Shown: positions 50,872 to 59,812 of the stretch, piece after piece
Layout: each line of letters starts with the position of its first letter
Position numbering within the stretch: the stretch's first letter is position 1
NCBI GenBank assembly: GCA_963710725.1
Contig: CAVQBJ010000002.1
Span: 1 to 64,000, forward strand
Reading direction: 5' to 3'
Length of the DNA: 64,000 nucleotides
From: CAVQBJ01 sp963710725
GTDB lineage: Bacteria > Actinomycetota > Thermoleophilia > Solirubrobacterales > Solirubrobacteraceae
Program-made: the position numbers and the translations under genes
Notes under the pieces: generated by a model
The model's database searches: none
Told to the model about the DNA's origin: nothing
The model's input: only the letters and a program-made list of their open reading frames with translations

Positions 50872-51764
50872 CCGCGGCAGAGCAGCCCGAGACGGCCGTG
50901 TTCGTCGGGCCTTCTGTCCCTCTCGCGTCCGTCCGGACGGCGCTCCCGTCGGCTCGGGTCGAGCCGCCCGTTGCCCGGGGTGATCTGCGTCGCCTGCGCC
51001 GGGAGGGGGTCGGTGTGTTCCTGGTCATCGACGGCCTGTTCGCCCATCAGCTCGCCGTCGCGCCGTCGGAGGTGGTCGATGCCGTGGCGGACGGCGCGCG
51101 CGTGATCGGGGCCGCGAGCTTGGGGGCGATCCGCGCCGCCGAGTGCTGGCCGGCCGGCGTCGACGGGGTCGGGGGCATCTACCGCCTGTATCGCCTGGGC
51201 GTCCTGCGCGACGATGACGAGGTGGCGGTCGCCGCCGATCCGGACGCCGCCTTTGCCGCCGTCTCGGTGGCCCTTGTCCACGTCCGGTATCTGGTGCTCG
51301 CGGCGTTGCGCGGCGGCCTGCTCGATCATGCCCGTGCGGGCGAACTGTTGTGCGCGGCGCGCGAGACCCATTTCGCCGAGCGTGCGTGGCCGGCAATCTT
51401 TCGCGACGCCGGCGTGGCGCTCACGCCGGAGTTGCGGGCGCTGGTCGGACCGACGGACATCAAGCGCCGAGACGCGCTCCTGGCGCTGGCTCACCTCAGA
51501 AGCGGCCGTCTGGCGCCCAGGCGGCCGCTCCCGAGCGGGCGGCCACTCGCTCCATACCGCACGTCCGGCGCTGACCATGCAACTCGCTACCGCGGTCACG
51601 ATCCCCATTTCGGTCTGCCGCGGGCTCGACTGCAGGCCGAGCTCGCGCGCTGGCTCGGCGCCGATGGGCCCGCCGATGTTCTGTGGGACGACCTCGAGCG
51701 CGAGGGTGAGCTACCACGCGAGCTGATGCGCTGGCATGCTGCCCAGCGCCTCGCGCGGCCGTAA
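50868..51764 (+). CDS. TfuA-like protein
   Basis: 298 aa from the GTG overlapping the YcaO stop. TfuA hallmarks: VFVGPS near the start, PPVARGDLRRLRREG, VFLVIDGLFA, VIGAASLGAIRAAECWP, and GVGGIYRLYRLG followed by DDDEVAV. TfuA enhances YcaO thioamidation, proposedly by recruiting a sulfur donor. A C-terminal ~100-aa part (ALVGPTDIKRRDALLALAHL) is helical and unassigned. It completes the cluster; the next genes run the other way. Confidence 0.9.
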   Translation: MTAAEQPETAVFVGPSVPLASVRTALPSARVEPPVARGDLRRLRREGVGVFLVIDGLFAHQLAVAPSEVVDAVADGARVIGAASLGAIRAAECWPAGVDGVGGIYRLYRLGVLRDDDEVAVAADPDAAFAAVSVALVHVRYLVLAALRGGLLDHARAGELLCAARETHFAERAWPAIFRDAGVALTPELRALVGPTDIKRRDALLALAHLRSGRLAPRRPLPSGRPLAPYRTSGADHATRYRGHDPHFGLPRARLQAELARWLGADGPADVLWDDLEREGELPRELMRWHAAQRLARP

Positions 51765-51886
51765 CCCTCCCCAATTGGTGAACGAGGATTCCGCGACGTC
51801 CACGCGGCCGATGCAGTCGCAGTCCGGACGCCTCGGCGACTGGCTCGTTGTCGGACGGTCCGAGGAGCGCCGGGACAGGGCTGTCA

Positions 51887-52831
51887 TCAGCCTCCAACGC
51901 TCGTTGCGGAGTGTTGAGCGGAGGCCGGCGTCGACGCAATCAGGTCGTTGATCTGTCGTGCCAGGTCTGGCCCCGCGTCTTCCTGTAGGAAGTGTCCAGC
52001 GCGTGGCGTGGTGTGCGGTTGCCCGGCGGCTCCGGGAACGTGCTCCTGGAATATCCGCTGGCCGCCTCGCATGATGGGATCCCGGTCGCTGAAGACGGTG
52101 AGGAACGGCTTGTTCCATCGCGCGAGTGCCTGCCATGCCTCGCGATTGGCCGGTATCGCCGGATCGCGAGGCGAAATGGGAACGAGCCCAGGAAACGCCC
52201 GCGCGCCCGCCTTCGCGTCAGGCACAGAGAACGGCGCGTCGTACGCGCGGCGCTCGCCTGTGGACAGCCTCCGCAGGCACCCGGCGTTGACGATACGGCT
52301 GACCGGGAGGACCGGGCTGTAGGTCGCGAACACTCGCCACGCCACGAACGCGGCGATGTTCGCGAGATGCGGGCGCGCATGACCGTCGGCGATCGGGAGG
52401 GCACCGTTACCGATCACGATGCGCGCGAAGCGATCCTCGTTCTCGGCGGCCACGCGCAGCCCGATCAGTGCGCCCCAGTCCTGGCAGAACAGGGTAATCC
52501 CGCGAAGGTCTAGAGCTCGGATGAAGTCGGTCATCCAGTCGACGTGGCGCTGGTAGGTGTAGTCGCCCTTCTCGGCCGGCTTGTCGGACTTTCCGAAGCC
52601 GACGAGATCCGGTGCGATCACGCGGCTGCCGCCGGCCGCGCACACCGGGATCATGTGTCGATACAGGTACGACCAAGTCGGCTCGCCGTGAAGCATGAGC
52701 ACAGGCGCCGCCGATGAGTCACCCTCATCGACGTAGTGCATCCGGAGTCCGTCGACGTCTGCATAATGCGCCTCGAACGGATAGTCCTCGAGGTCGTCGA
52801 AGCAGGAGTCGGGCGTTCGGGTCGTGGTCAC
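51887..52831 (-). CDS. Haloalkane dehalogenase (HLD-I, DhlA-like)
   Basis: 314 aa. Motifs: LMLHGEPTWSYLY (oxyanion), Asp nucleophile in LFCQDWGALIG with the Trp halide ligand, and His in TPRAGHFLQEDAG. Ending RDPIMRGGQRIF shows the later acid region. It would hydrolyse a haloalkane to an alcohol and halide. The start ATG overlaps the stop of the TetR gene (ATGA), so the pair is an operon controlled by that repressor. The natural substrate is unknown. Confidence 0.9.
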   Translation of the reverse strand: MTTTRTPDSCFDDLEDYPFEAHYADVDGLRMHYVDEGDSSAAPVLMLHGEPTWSYLYRHMIPVCAAGGSRVIAPDLVGFGKSDKPAEKGDYTYQRHVDWMTDFIRALDLRGITLFCQDWGALIGLRVAAENEDRFARIVIGNGALPIADGHARPHLANIAAFVAWRVFATYSPVLPVSRIVNAGCLRRLSTGERRAYDAPFSVPDAKAGARAFPGLVPISPRDPAIPANREAWQALARWNKPFLTVFSDRDPIMRGGQRIFQEHVPGAAGQPHTTPRAGHFLQEDAGPDLARQINDLIASTPASAQHSATSVGG

Positions 52832-53469
52832 GGGAGGATCCCTTCTGTTGCGGGGGGTTTGAGGCTGCTCAGCACGCCCTCTCGGAGCAGCCGGCGAAGC
52901 TGTCGACGCCCTTCGCCGGCGGCCGCAAGCACGGTTGCGCCGAGCAGCAGCGCGAATACCTGATCGCTCACAAGACCGACATCGAGACGGGGGTCGGCGT
53001 CGTGCTCATCGATGGCGCCTTGCACCAGGAGCGCGATCACGCCGCGCACGGCACCGAGCGACTCTCCGATGCGTGCTCGTATGGCGTCCTCGCGCGGCGC
53101 GAGTTCTAGCGCGGTGCTGATGACCAGACACCCCGGCCGGCCGCTTGTCTGGGTGGATGCGCCGGCGGAGGAGAGCCCGAGCGCGGTATCCAGTCGCGCG
53201 TGGAGAAGTCGCACGAGTCGACGCGAAGCTGGACCGCGCCGGGCGATATTCGGCAGGATGTCCTCGGTGGCGATCAGTGCGCCGTAGCGGTCGAGCGCCG
53301 CGTCGAATGCCCCACGCTTGTCGCCGAACGTCCGATAGAAGCTGCCTCGGTGCATTCCGCTGGCCTGCAACAGATCGTCGAGCGACGTGGCCGCGTAGCC
53401 CGTGGACCAGAAGCGGCGCATGATCCCATCAAGAGCGGTGTCGCGATCCACCAGCGGGTGTCGACCCAT
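52828..53469 (-). CDS. TetR-family repressor of the dehalogenase operon
   Basis: 213 aa. N-terminal HTH: RFWSTGYAATSLDDLLQASG, MHRGSFYRTFGDKRGAFDAA. The C-terminal domain has the TetR_C pattern with CLVISTALELAPREDAIRAR. It is the first gene of the operon and should repress itself and the dehalogenase by binding the palindrome at 53520. Confidence 0.9.
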   Translation of the reverse strand: MGRHPLVDRDTALDGIMRRFWSTGYAATSLDDLLQASGMHRGSFYRTFGDKRGAFDAALDRYGALIATEDILPNIARRGPASRRLVRLLHARLDTALGLSSAGASTQTSGRPGCLVISTALELAPREDAIRARIGESLGAVRGVIALLVQGAIDEHDADPRLDVGLVSDQVFALLLGATVLAAAGEGRRQLRRLLREGVLSSLKPPATEGILP

Positions 53470-53519
53470 CTGGTCCTCTTCCGGCGATCGACCTTCGGGA
53501 CCGGCAGGCTAGCACCTTA

Positions 53520-53537
53520 TGAGACCGATTGGTCTCA
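53520..53537. promoter_or_regulatory. TetR operator
   Basis: Perfect inverted repeat TGAGACC-GATT-GGTCTCA, 51 bp upstream of the TetR start codon. The GAGACCGATTGGTCTC core closely follows the common TetR operator form (AGACCGA/TCGGTCT), so autoregulation is strongly supported. Confidence 0.85.
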
Positions 53538-53686
53538 AATATGTCCGGCGCGCGACCAGGCCCGTAGTGGCGATGCGATCGCGACGTGGCCGCCGGTGAG
53601 TCAGCCGGCGCTGAGCCGCCGGCGCTTCGCGCCAACTCCGCGCGCGCTTCGGTGATCGTGCGCGAGCAGGCCGGACGCGGCCGTGG

Positions 53687-54445
53687 TCAGCGGTACTCCG
53701 GGTTCGGGTGCCCGGGCTTGGATAGGTCCCAGTTGTGTGTCGAGTTGCCCCAGGCCGGGATCCCCCCGGAATCCTTGAGCATCCGCGCGAGGTGCAGGAC
53801 GTTCCAGGTCATGAACACGGCGTTGCGCGTCGTCCACGCGTTGCCCTGTCCGCCGCCGTCCTCGTCGAGGTAGGACGGTCCCGGGCCGCCCTCTCCCACC
53901 CAGTACGCGTCGGACTGCGGCGGAATCGTGAGGCCGATGTGCTGCAGCGCGTAGAGGACCTGGGCGCTGACGTGCTTGCCCCCGTCCTCATTGCCGGTCG
54001 TGACGACGCCACCGACCTTGCCGTAGTAGGCCCATTGGCCGGCGTCGTTGACCTCGCTCGAGTAGGCGTACAGGCGTTCGATGATCTTGCGCGTGAGCGA
54101 GCTCTGATCGCCGAGCCAGATCGGCCCGGCGATGATGATCGCGTCGGCCGGTGCGACGAGCTCGCGGTAGATCTCGGGGAACTCGTCTACGTCATAGCCG
54201 TGCTCGCGCATGTCCGGCCATAGGCCCGCCGGGATGTCGCGGTCGGCGGTGCGCACCTCGTCGACGCGGACGCCCAGGCGGGTGAAGATTCCGCGTGAAA
54301 TGGCGAGCAGGCCGTCGGTGTGACTCGGCTCGGGCGAGCGCTTGGTCGTGCCGTTGAAGATCACGACGCGCAGGTCGTCGAAGCGCCCCGGGGCGTGCTC
54401 GCAGCGCTCGTCGATGAATTGCTGGATCGAGTCTGGGATTGGCAT
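53687..54445 (-). CDS. FMN-dependent NADPH oxidoreductase (flavodoxin-like)
   Basis: 252 aa. RVVIFNGTTKRSPEPSHTDG is the FMN phosphate loop, then ADAIIIAGPIWLGDQSS, and VGGVVTTGNEDGGKH for the isoalloxazine site. It resembles the NAD(P)H-dependent FMN reductase / flavodoxin-type oxidoreductase family. AAGGAA serves as ribosome binding site. It may reduce quinones or activate xenobiotics; no partner gene suggests a substrate. Confidence 0.85.
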   Translation of the reverse strand: MPIPDSIQQFIDERCEHAPGRFDDLRVVIFNGTTKRSPEPSHTDGLLAISRGIFTRLGVRVDEVRTADRDIPAGLWPDMREHGYDVDEFPEIYRELVAPADAIIIAGPIWLGDQSSLTRKIIERLYAYSSEVNDAGQWAYYGKVGGVVTTGNEDGGKHVSAQVLYALQHIGLTIPPQSDAYWVGEGGPGPSYLDEDGGGQGNAWTTRNAVFMTWNVLHLARMLKDSGGIPAWGNSTHNWDLSKPGHPNPEYR

Positions 54446-54462
54446 GCGGATTCCTTTCGCGA

Positions 54463-54480
54463 CGAGCTCAGACGAGCTCG
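54463..54480. promoter_or_regulatory. Inverted repeat upstream of the oxidoreductase
   Basis: CGAGCTC-AGAC-GAGCTCG lies 18 bp before the oxidoreductase start, in the 340-nt gap (54446-54786) that otherwise shows no gene. It is well placed for an operator. Confidence 0.4.
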
Positions 54481-54786
54481 GGGTCGGTGAACATCACCCA
54501 CGTGCTCCTGAACAACGGCCAGCCCGGGACACCGTCTTGACTCGACCGTCGGGGAGCTCGCATGGGCCAGCGACGCGGTGCCAGGTGAGCTGTGGCGGGG
54601 TGGGCGTGCGGGGCGGAGCCATAGCGGTGCGGCTGCCGTCTCGTTGGGGCAGCGCCGCGTTACGTTGGCCGCTCGTGCCGTCACGGAGCCCTTGGCGCTC
54701 CGCACGAGCTGGGGCGCTGCCGCGCCCGACCGACGAGAGAGGAGCACTCGATGGCGGGATGGCGGCGTCTCGCCACGTCGTGGGCG

Positions 54787-55455
54787 CTACTCGCCGCTTG
54801 CCGCCTCCGGATGGGGCGGATCGGGCGGTGGCTCCGCCGGCGAGGGATTCTCGCTCGGCGGGGATGGGGCTTGGTCGGCCGCTGTAGCGGCGGGCGTGGA
54901 CGTGTCGGGCGCTGGGGTGGCCGCAGCGGCGGGCGTGGATGTGTCGGGCGCGGCGGTTGCCGCAGCCGCGGCCACGCCCGCGGGCTCCGTGCGGCGTGCG
55001 CCGGTTCGGCGTCGCGCTGAGCGTCGACGAACCACGAGCGCGTAGGTCACGGCGGACGCGAGGAACAGGCCCGCAGTGATGAGCAGCCAGCGGCTCATGT
55101 AGACACCGTCACCGAGTGACGTGTCGGCGCGATAGTTGGAGGCGTTCAAGCCGAGGATCGACGGGAAGTAGACGAGCAGGAGGAGGCCACTCATCATCGC
55201 CGGCGCCCTGACGAAGTTCACGTCGCCGGCCGCCCGCCGCGGTGCCGCACGCCCGGCGATTCGATCCAGCAAGGAATACAGCGGGAACAACACAAAGTCA
55301 TGGCCGATGATCGCCAGGGTGAACCAGGCGAGAACGTTGACGAGGTGCCCGCCGCTGAGGAGCTTGCTCGCCGCATATCCGCCCAGCGCAAAGCTGGCGA
55401 GGAGAGCCAGGAGCTGAAGCGGCGAAGCTCCGTAGGCGCGGCGCCAGGCGGTCAT
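54787..55455 (-). CDS. Membrane protein with Ala/Pro/Thr-rich tail
   Basis: 222 aa from the ATG at 55455 (MTAWRRAYG), whose codon overlaps the upstream stop (TGATG). Four probable membrane helices: LQLLALLASFALGGYAA, LAWFTLAIIGHDFVLFPLY, MMSGLLLLVYFPSILGL, WLLITAGLFLASAVTYALVV. A tail of repeats (APDTSTPAAAA) and Pro-rich sequence follows. Coupled to the Mo oxidoreductase, so it may be a membrane partner or assembly factor. Confidence 0.75.
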   Translation of the reverse strand: MTAWRRAYGASPLQLLALLASFALGGYAASKLLSGGHLVNVLAWFTLAIIGHDFVLFPLYSLLDRIAGRAAPRRAAGDVNFVRAPAMMSGLLLLVYFPSILGLNASNYRADTSLGDGVYMSRWLLITAGLFLASAVTYALVVRRRSARRRTGARRTEPAGVAAAAATAAPDTSTPAAAATPAPDTSTPAATAADQAPSPPSENPSPAEPPPDPPHPEAASGE

Positions 55456-56726
55456 CACGTCGAGAACTCGATCGCGGACACCCACTTGGTCTGGTGCACG
55501 CCGGGGGCTCCGGGGATGATGATGCGGGCGGGAAAGCCGTGGTCGAGGGACAGGTCGGCGCCGTTGACGTGGAGGGCCAGCAGCGAGCGGGCGTCGAGGA
55601 CTTGATCGCTGCTGAGGGAGGCCCGGCTGAACACGCCGCGGGATTGCAGCGACGTGACATGCGCCGACGCCGGTTCGGACACGCCGACCATGGCGGCGAG
55701 ATCACGCAGCGGCACGCCGCTCCACCGCTGAGTCGTCGACCACCCCTCGACGCAGGCGATCGGCAGGGTCGCTTCAACCTGAGCGAGGTCGAGGAGGTCG
55801 GCGCGCGACAGCCGCAGCTGCGAGCGTCCGAGAACCGCAAGTCGCCACGCCGCACCGGTCTGAGCGGCGGTGATCCCGACGGCGGCGGCGGTCCTGTTGA
55901 TCTGAAAGTCGTTCGGTCCCGATCCGAGGCTTCGCCCGTGCGGCGCGAGGAGGGCGAGGCGGCGCAGCGGGCCGCCGACCGACTGTCCGATACTCACCGC
56001 GAGCAGCGTGAGCGAGCCGCCACTGATGAGCGCGAGCAGGCCGCGTCGCGACAGCGTCGGTTCCGCTGGAGCGATGGGAGCGAGCCCGTCGGTCGTGAAG
56101 GGCTCGGGCTTCGTGGCGGCGAGATCCGCGCGCAACGGCGCCAGAGCCCCGTGGACCCGGTACGCCTCGCGGACCGTCGGGAGCTTGATCGCCACGTGCC
56201 CGAGGAACGCGGCGATGAACACCCAGGCCCCGTAGAAGTGACCGGTGTAAAAGGAGAAGTGAAACGGGTAGTAGACCTGGATGTTGACGATGCCGGTGGC
56301 GAACTCGAACAGCGCACTCCCGACGAGCAGCGCGACACTCAGGCGTTCGATCGCCTGGGCGGGGGAGCGCACGGGCGGGAACTGGAACAGCCGTGGGATG
56401 ACCGACCACAGCTTGGCCAGCACGACCGGCACGAGCGCCAGACCGAGCATCACGTGCGTGCCCTGCGTCGCGGCGTACAGCCAGCTCGGGTGCGTGGGCC
56501 AGTTGAACAGGTAGAACCCGAGCAGACCGTGGCCGGGCGTCAGGTCGTTGCCGGCCAGCTGGGGGTCATAGGCGGCGTAGGACAGCAGCCCCGTCAATGC
56601 GACGATGGTGAGCCCGACGAGCAGGACCGAGCCGAGGACCGCGGTCAGCCACGCGCCGCGCAGCGGGCTGCGCCAGAACGTGGGCCGAAATGGGGGAGGT
56701 AGGGGACGCGCGCGCCGCGTTGCCAT
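55455..56726 (-). CDS. Cytochrome-b-like membrane domain fused to sulfite-oxidase-type Moco domain
   Basis: 423 aa. The N-terminal half has four to five helices with paired His (GLLGFYLFNWPTHPSWLYAA, THVMLGLALVPV, HFSFYTGHFYGAWVFIAA, GHVAIKLPT), suiting heme binding. The C-terminal half is an oxidoreductase molybdopterin domain: RLSRADLLDLAQVEATLP, IACVEGWSTTQRWSGVPL with the Mo-ligand Cys, and GFPARIIIPGAPG. This fuses the two subunits of a YedYZ-like enzyme in one chain, oriented to move electrons across the membrane. An Arg/Leu segment SRRGLLALISG near residue 220 resembles a Tat-type signal between them. Confidence 0.82.
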   Translation of the reverse strand: MATRRARPLPPPFRPTFWRSPLRGAWLTAVLGSVLLVGLTIVALTGLLSYAAYDPQLAGNDLTPGHGLLGFYLFNWPTHPSWLYAATQGTHVMLGLALVPVVLAKLWSVIPRLFQFPPVRSPAQAIERLSVALLVGSALFEFATGIVNIQVYYPFHFSFYTGHFYGAWVFIAAFLGHVAIKLPTVREAYRVHGALAPLRADLAATKPEPFTTDGLAPIAPAEPTLSRRGLLALISGGSLTLLAVSIGQSVGGPLRRLALLAPHGRSLGSGPNDFQINRTAAAVGITAAQTGAAWRLAVLGRSQLRLSRADLLDLAQVEATLPIACVEGWSTTQRWSGVPLRDLAAMVGVSEPASAHVTSLQSRGVFSRASLSSDQVLDARSLLALHVNGADLSLDHGFPARIIIPGAPGVHQTKWVSAIEFST

Positions 56727-56807
56727 CGCGCCCAGAATGGCGCACCGCAGTTGCCCGAGCCCCTCCCGGCGGTCAACCGTAAGGATTCGTAATCTGCGTG
56801 GAGCCGA

Positions 56808-58139
56808 TCACCAGATGGTGTCGAACAGCACCTCGACGAGGATTGCCTGAACCGCGAGGGCACCGAGCAGCGCATACAGGCGCCGCGGCGCCATGGCCGC
56901 CGCTGCCACGCTCGCCAGCGGGACGTAGGGCAGCCAGATCCGCTCGGTCTCCGCCTTTGTAAACCCGAGAATTGCGGACACGACAATGACGGCGGCGAGC
57001 GCGATCGCCGCAGGATGACGGGCGGCGAGCGCGCGCAGCGCGAGTACGGCGGTCGGGAGCCCGATCCCAACGCCCCACGCGGTCGGCGAACCGAAGACCC
57101 AGAACGCGTAGGGGCGGCTGAGCGCCAGGCTCTGGTGGTACACGACGCTCGTGGCCTGCAGCGCCCCGACCGCGTCGTAGCCGGTGCCGACGGCGAGAGC
57201 TCCGTTGAGGAGCACCACGGCAGTGCCGCACCACACGAGCAGCGAGAGGGCGGCGCGGGGACCGTCGCGCAAGCCGACCACGATCGCGGCCCACAGGGGG
57301 AGGGCCAGCAACAGCCACGAGAAGAAGGCAGCGATGGCCAGCGCCGCGGCGCCGGCCACGCGCACGCGAGGGCGGCGGGACACGAGCAGCGCGGCGCTGG
57401 CCACGCCGAGCGTCATGTAGACCGCGTCGGCGGAGACGGTCCCGTCGAGGATCACCGACGGCGCGAAGGCCGTGAGCAGCGCGGCGATTCGGCCCGGGCG
57501 CTCGCCGAGGAGTCCCCGGGCCAGGAGGTAGGTCAGCGGGGCGCTCAGCGCGCCGACGGCGATGCAGAACGCGGCCAGGCGCTTGGCGCTGTCCAGCCCC
57601 AGCGCGTCCATCGTCAGCAGCAGGCCCGGCGGGTGCCCGGCACCGTTGATGGTGAGTGCCGGCACAAGCTCGGCGAAGCGGTCGAGGAAGAAGCGCGGCC
57701 CGTCGGCCAGCGCGGGAAGTGACGGCAGGTACTCGTTCGCCGCCTCGAATGAGCCGTGGGCCGAGGTGTCGAACACCCCATACCAGCCGTGGATGCCGCT
57801 GCGGGCCAGGTTGACGGACAGGCCGAGCGCGAGCGCGAGTCCGAAGGTGAACACGGCGAAGCCGGCCGGTCTGCGCAGGCCCATCACTGCGCGCGGGGCG
57901 ATCGCCACCGCCGCGCCGAGCACGACGACCGACACGGCGGCGAGCGGATCGATGCGCGGCAGCCATCGCGCGATGAATGGAGGCGCCCCCGCCGCCAGGC
58001 CGCCGGTGACCGCGTGAATGGCCACCCCCGCGACCACCGTGAGTGCGGCCACAGTGATGACGATTTCCGGAATTCGCGGCCACAGGCCGGTCGTCGCCGA
58101 CCGTCGCTGCCATCCTCGGCCGGTGATCTCAAGGGCCAT
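56808..58139 (-). CDS. GT-C-like polytopic glycosyltransferase
   Basis: 443 aa with about 12 membrane helices (e.g. IPEIVITVAALTVVAGVAIH, AAALAIAAFFSWLLLALPLW). Loops contain SADAVYMTLG and GAGHPPGLLL, similar in position to the acidic and sugar-lipid motifs of GT-C mannosyltransferases. It may transfer sugar from a lipid carrier outside the membrane. GAGGAG precedes the ATG, whose codon overlaps that of the divergent lipoprotein gene. Confidence 0.72.
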   Translation of the reverse strand: MALEITGRGWQRRSATTGLWPRIPEIVITVAALTVVAGVAIHAVTGGLAAGAPPFIARWLPRIDPLAAVSVVVLGAAVAIAPRAVMGLRRPAGFAVFTFGLALALGLSVNLARSGIHGWYGVFDTSAHGSFEAANEYLPSLPALADGPRFFLDRFAELVPALTINGAGHPPGLLLTMDALGLDSAKRLAAFCIAVGALSAPLTYLLARGLLGERPGRIAALLTAFAPSVILDGTVSADAVYMTLGVASAALLVSRRPRVRVAGAAALAIAAFFSWLLLALPLWAAIVVGLRDGPRAALSLLVWCGTAVVLLNGALAVGTGYDAVGALQATSVVYHQSLALSRPYAFWVFGSPTAWGVGIGLPTAVLALRALAARHPAAIALAAVIVVSAILGFTKAETERIWLPYVPLASVAAAAMAPRRLYALLGALAVQAILVEVLFDTIW

Positions 58140-59109
58140 GGCGGCGGCGCTCCTCGTCTTCGCGCTGGCGGGCTGCGGCTCGGAGGCGGTGAGCAGCTAC
58201 CCGCCGGCCGCCGAGCCGCCCGTGTCCCCGCCGCTCGCCGCGAGGCCGGCGGGGCGCGTCGTGCCCGTGGGGCGCGAGCCCGAGGGCGTGGCCGTCGACC
58301 CCCAGGACGATGTGGTGGCCGTCGGCCTGCGCGGTCCCGCCGTTCTGGCGATGCTCGACGAGGACGGCGTGGCCCTCCGGCAGGTCCGACTCGCAGGCGC
58401 GGCGCGGCACCTGGGGCTCGCCGGCCCAGGCGGACCGTTCCTGGTGCCCGAGGAGAGCGTTCGGCGTCTGCAAGCGGTGGCGCCGCGCACCGGCGCGATC
58501 GTCGCGAGCGTCGCGGTCGGCGTCGGTCCTCACGAGGCCGTGGCCGACGCCGGACGCTGGTTCGTGGGCAACGAATTCGGCAACAGCGTGTCGGTGATCG
58601 CGGGCGACCGGGAGGTGGCCCGGTTTCCGGTGGCCGTGCAGCCGGGCGGTCTGGCCGCCGACGGCAAGGGACTGCTGGCCGTCGTCGCAGTCCGCCAGCG
58701 CGTGCTCGAGCTGTACTCGACAACGACGTTGCGGCGGCTGGCGCGCGTCGCGGCCGGCGTCGGACCGACCCACGTCGCCTGCCTGGGCGACTACTGCTTC
58801 GTCGCTGACACGGGCGGCGATGCGCTGCTCATCTTCTCGCTCGATCCACACCCGGACCTCGTCCGGCGCCTGTACCTCCCCGGTGGGCCATACGGAATCG
58901 CCCTGGACGCCCGACGCGACCGGCTGTGGGTGACGCTGCCCGGGATCAACGAGCTGGCCGAGGTGACGCTGAACGGCTGGCAAACCGTGGTGAGCGGAAT
59001 GCTGCCGACCGTGCGCCAGGCCAACACCGTGGCAGTCGACGACGTCAGCGGCCGGGTGTTCGTCGCCGGTCGCGACGACGGGGTCCTGCAGATCATCGCG
59101 CCGGGGTGA
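58123..59109 (+). CDS. Beta-propeller lipoprotein (YncE-like)
   Basis: 328 aa from the GTG (MISRAMAAALLVFALAGCGS, lipobox LAGC); an ATG at 58138 is also possible. The mature protein has repeated blade ends: VAVDPQDDVVAVG, RWFVGNEFGNSVSVI, GDYCFVADTGGDALLIF, RDRLWVTLPGINELAEV, GRVFVAGRDDGVLQII. YncE-like propellers bind DNA or ligands in the envelope; the ligand is unknown. The start region overlaps the divergent GT-C gene, so their promoters lie inside each other's coding ends. Confidence 0.8.
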   Translation: MISRAMAAALLVFALAGCGSEAVSSYPPAAEPPVSPPLAARPAGRVVPVGREPEGVAVDPQDDVVAVGLRGPAVLAMLDEDGVALRQVRLAGAARHLGLAGPGGPFLVPEESVRRLQAVAPRTGAIVASVAVGVGPHEAVADAGRWFVGNEFGNSVSVIAGDREVARFPVAVQPGGLAADGKGLLAVVAVRQRVLELYSTTTLRRLARVAAGVGPTHVACLGDYCFVADTGGDALLIFSLDPHPDLVRRLYLPGGPYGIALDARRDRLWVTLPGINELAEVTLNGWQTVVSGMLPTVRQANTVAVDDVSGRVFVAGRDDGVLQIIAPG

Positions 59110-59137
59110 GCGTCGGGATGCCGAGCCCGGCACGGGC

Positions 59138-59812
59138 TCACCGCCGTCCCGCGGCCCGCCGGGTGCGGCCGATGCGCACGAACCAGCGCCGCTCGTCCTC
59201 CCAGCGCTCGAGCACCCGCAGGCCGGCCGCCGCGGCCAACCGGTCCATCGCATCGACGCCCACTCGTGCCCACGCGAACCGGTCGCTGATCTGCCGCCCG
59301 CCGGCTTCGAGCCGAACGGTGCAGGAGAACGTCGGCGATCCGGGCGCCTCGGCCTCGACGAGGGCTTCGCCCTCGTCGCTGAGCAACGACGCGACCCGGC
59401 GCAGGAGCGTGCGCGGGTGACCGCCGATCCCGATGTTGCCGTCCAGCAGCAGCGCCGTGCGCCACGTGCCCGCACCGGGCAGATGGTCGAAGACCGAGGC
59501 CTCGACTGCGTGTGCGCCGCGCCGGCGGGTGAGCGCGACGGCAACGGGCGAGATGTCGACCCCCATGGCCAGGATGCCCGCGCGGGCGAGGGCGTGCACG
59601 TGCCGTCCGGGTCCGCACCCGACGTCCAGCACCGGACCTCGGCAGCGATCGAGCACCGCGCGGTCGCTCGCCGTCACCGGTCCCAGCCAGCGCTCGAGCG
59701 GGAGCACGACGGCGCTGCCGTCCGATAGCCGGGCCACCAGACGATCGATCTCGGGGCTGCCATCTGCTCCGTCGAGCCCGGATTCGTAGAGCCGCAGCGC
59801 GGGGCCACTCAT
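59138..59812 (-). CDS. Class I SAM-dependent methyltransferase
   Basis: 224 aa. Motif I VLDVGCGPGRHVHALARAG (about 60-78), acidic motif II MGVDISPVA and LLLDGNIGIGGHP near motif IV. Substrate unknown. The ATG overlaps the upstream DUF2064 gene stop, and both belong to a recurring actinobacterial neighbourhood with the Mo oxidoreductase, epimerase and glycosyltransferase. Confidence 0.86.
   Translation of the reverse strand: MSGPALRLYESGLDGADGSPEIDRLVARLSDGSAVVLPLERWLGPVTASDRAVLDRCRGPVLDVGCGPGRHVHALARAGILAMGVDISPVAVALTRRRGAHAVEASVFDHLPGAGTWRTALLLDGNIGIGGHPRTLLRRVASLLSDEGEALVEAEAPGSPTFSCTVRLEAGGRQISDRFAWARVGVDAMDRLAAAAGLRVLERWEDERRWFVRIGRTRRAAGRR

Noticed and set aside
57015..57722. Plus-strand 235-aa ORF
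   Set aside because: Antisense to a GT-C membrane protein with a much better composition and start.
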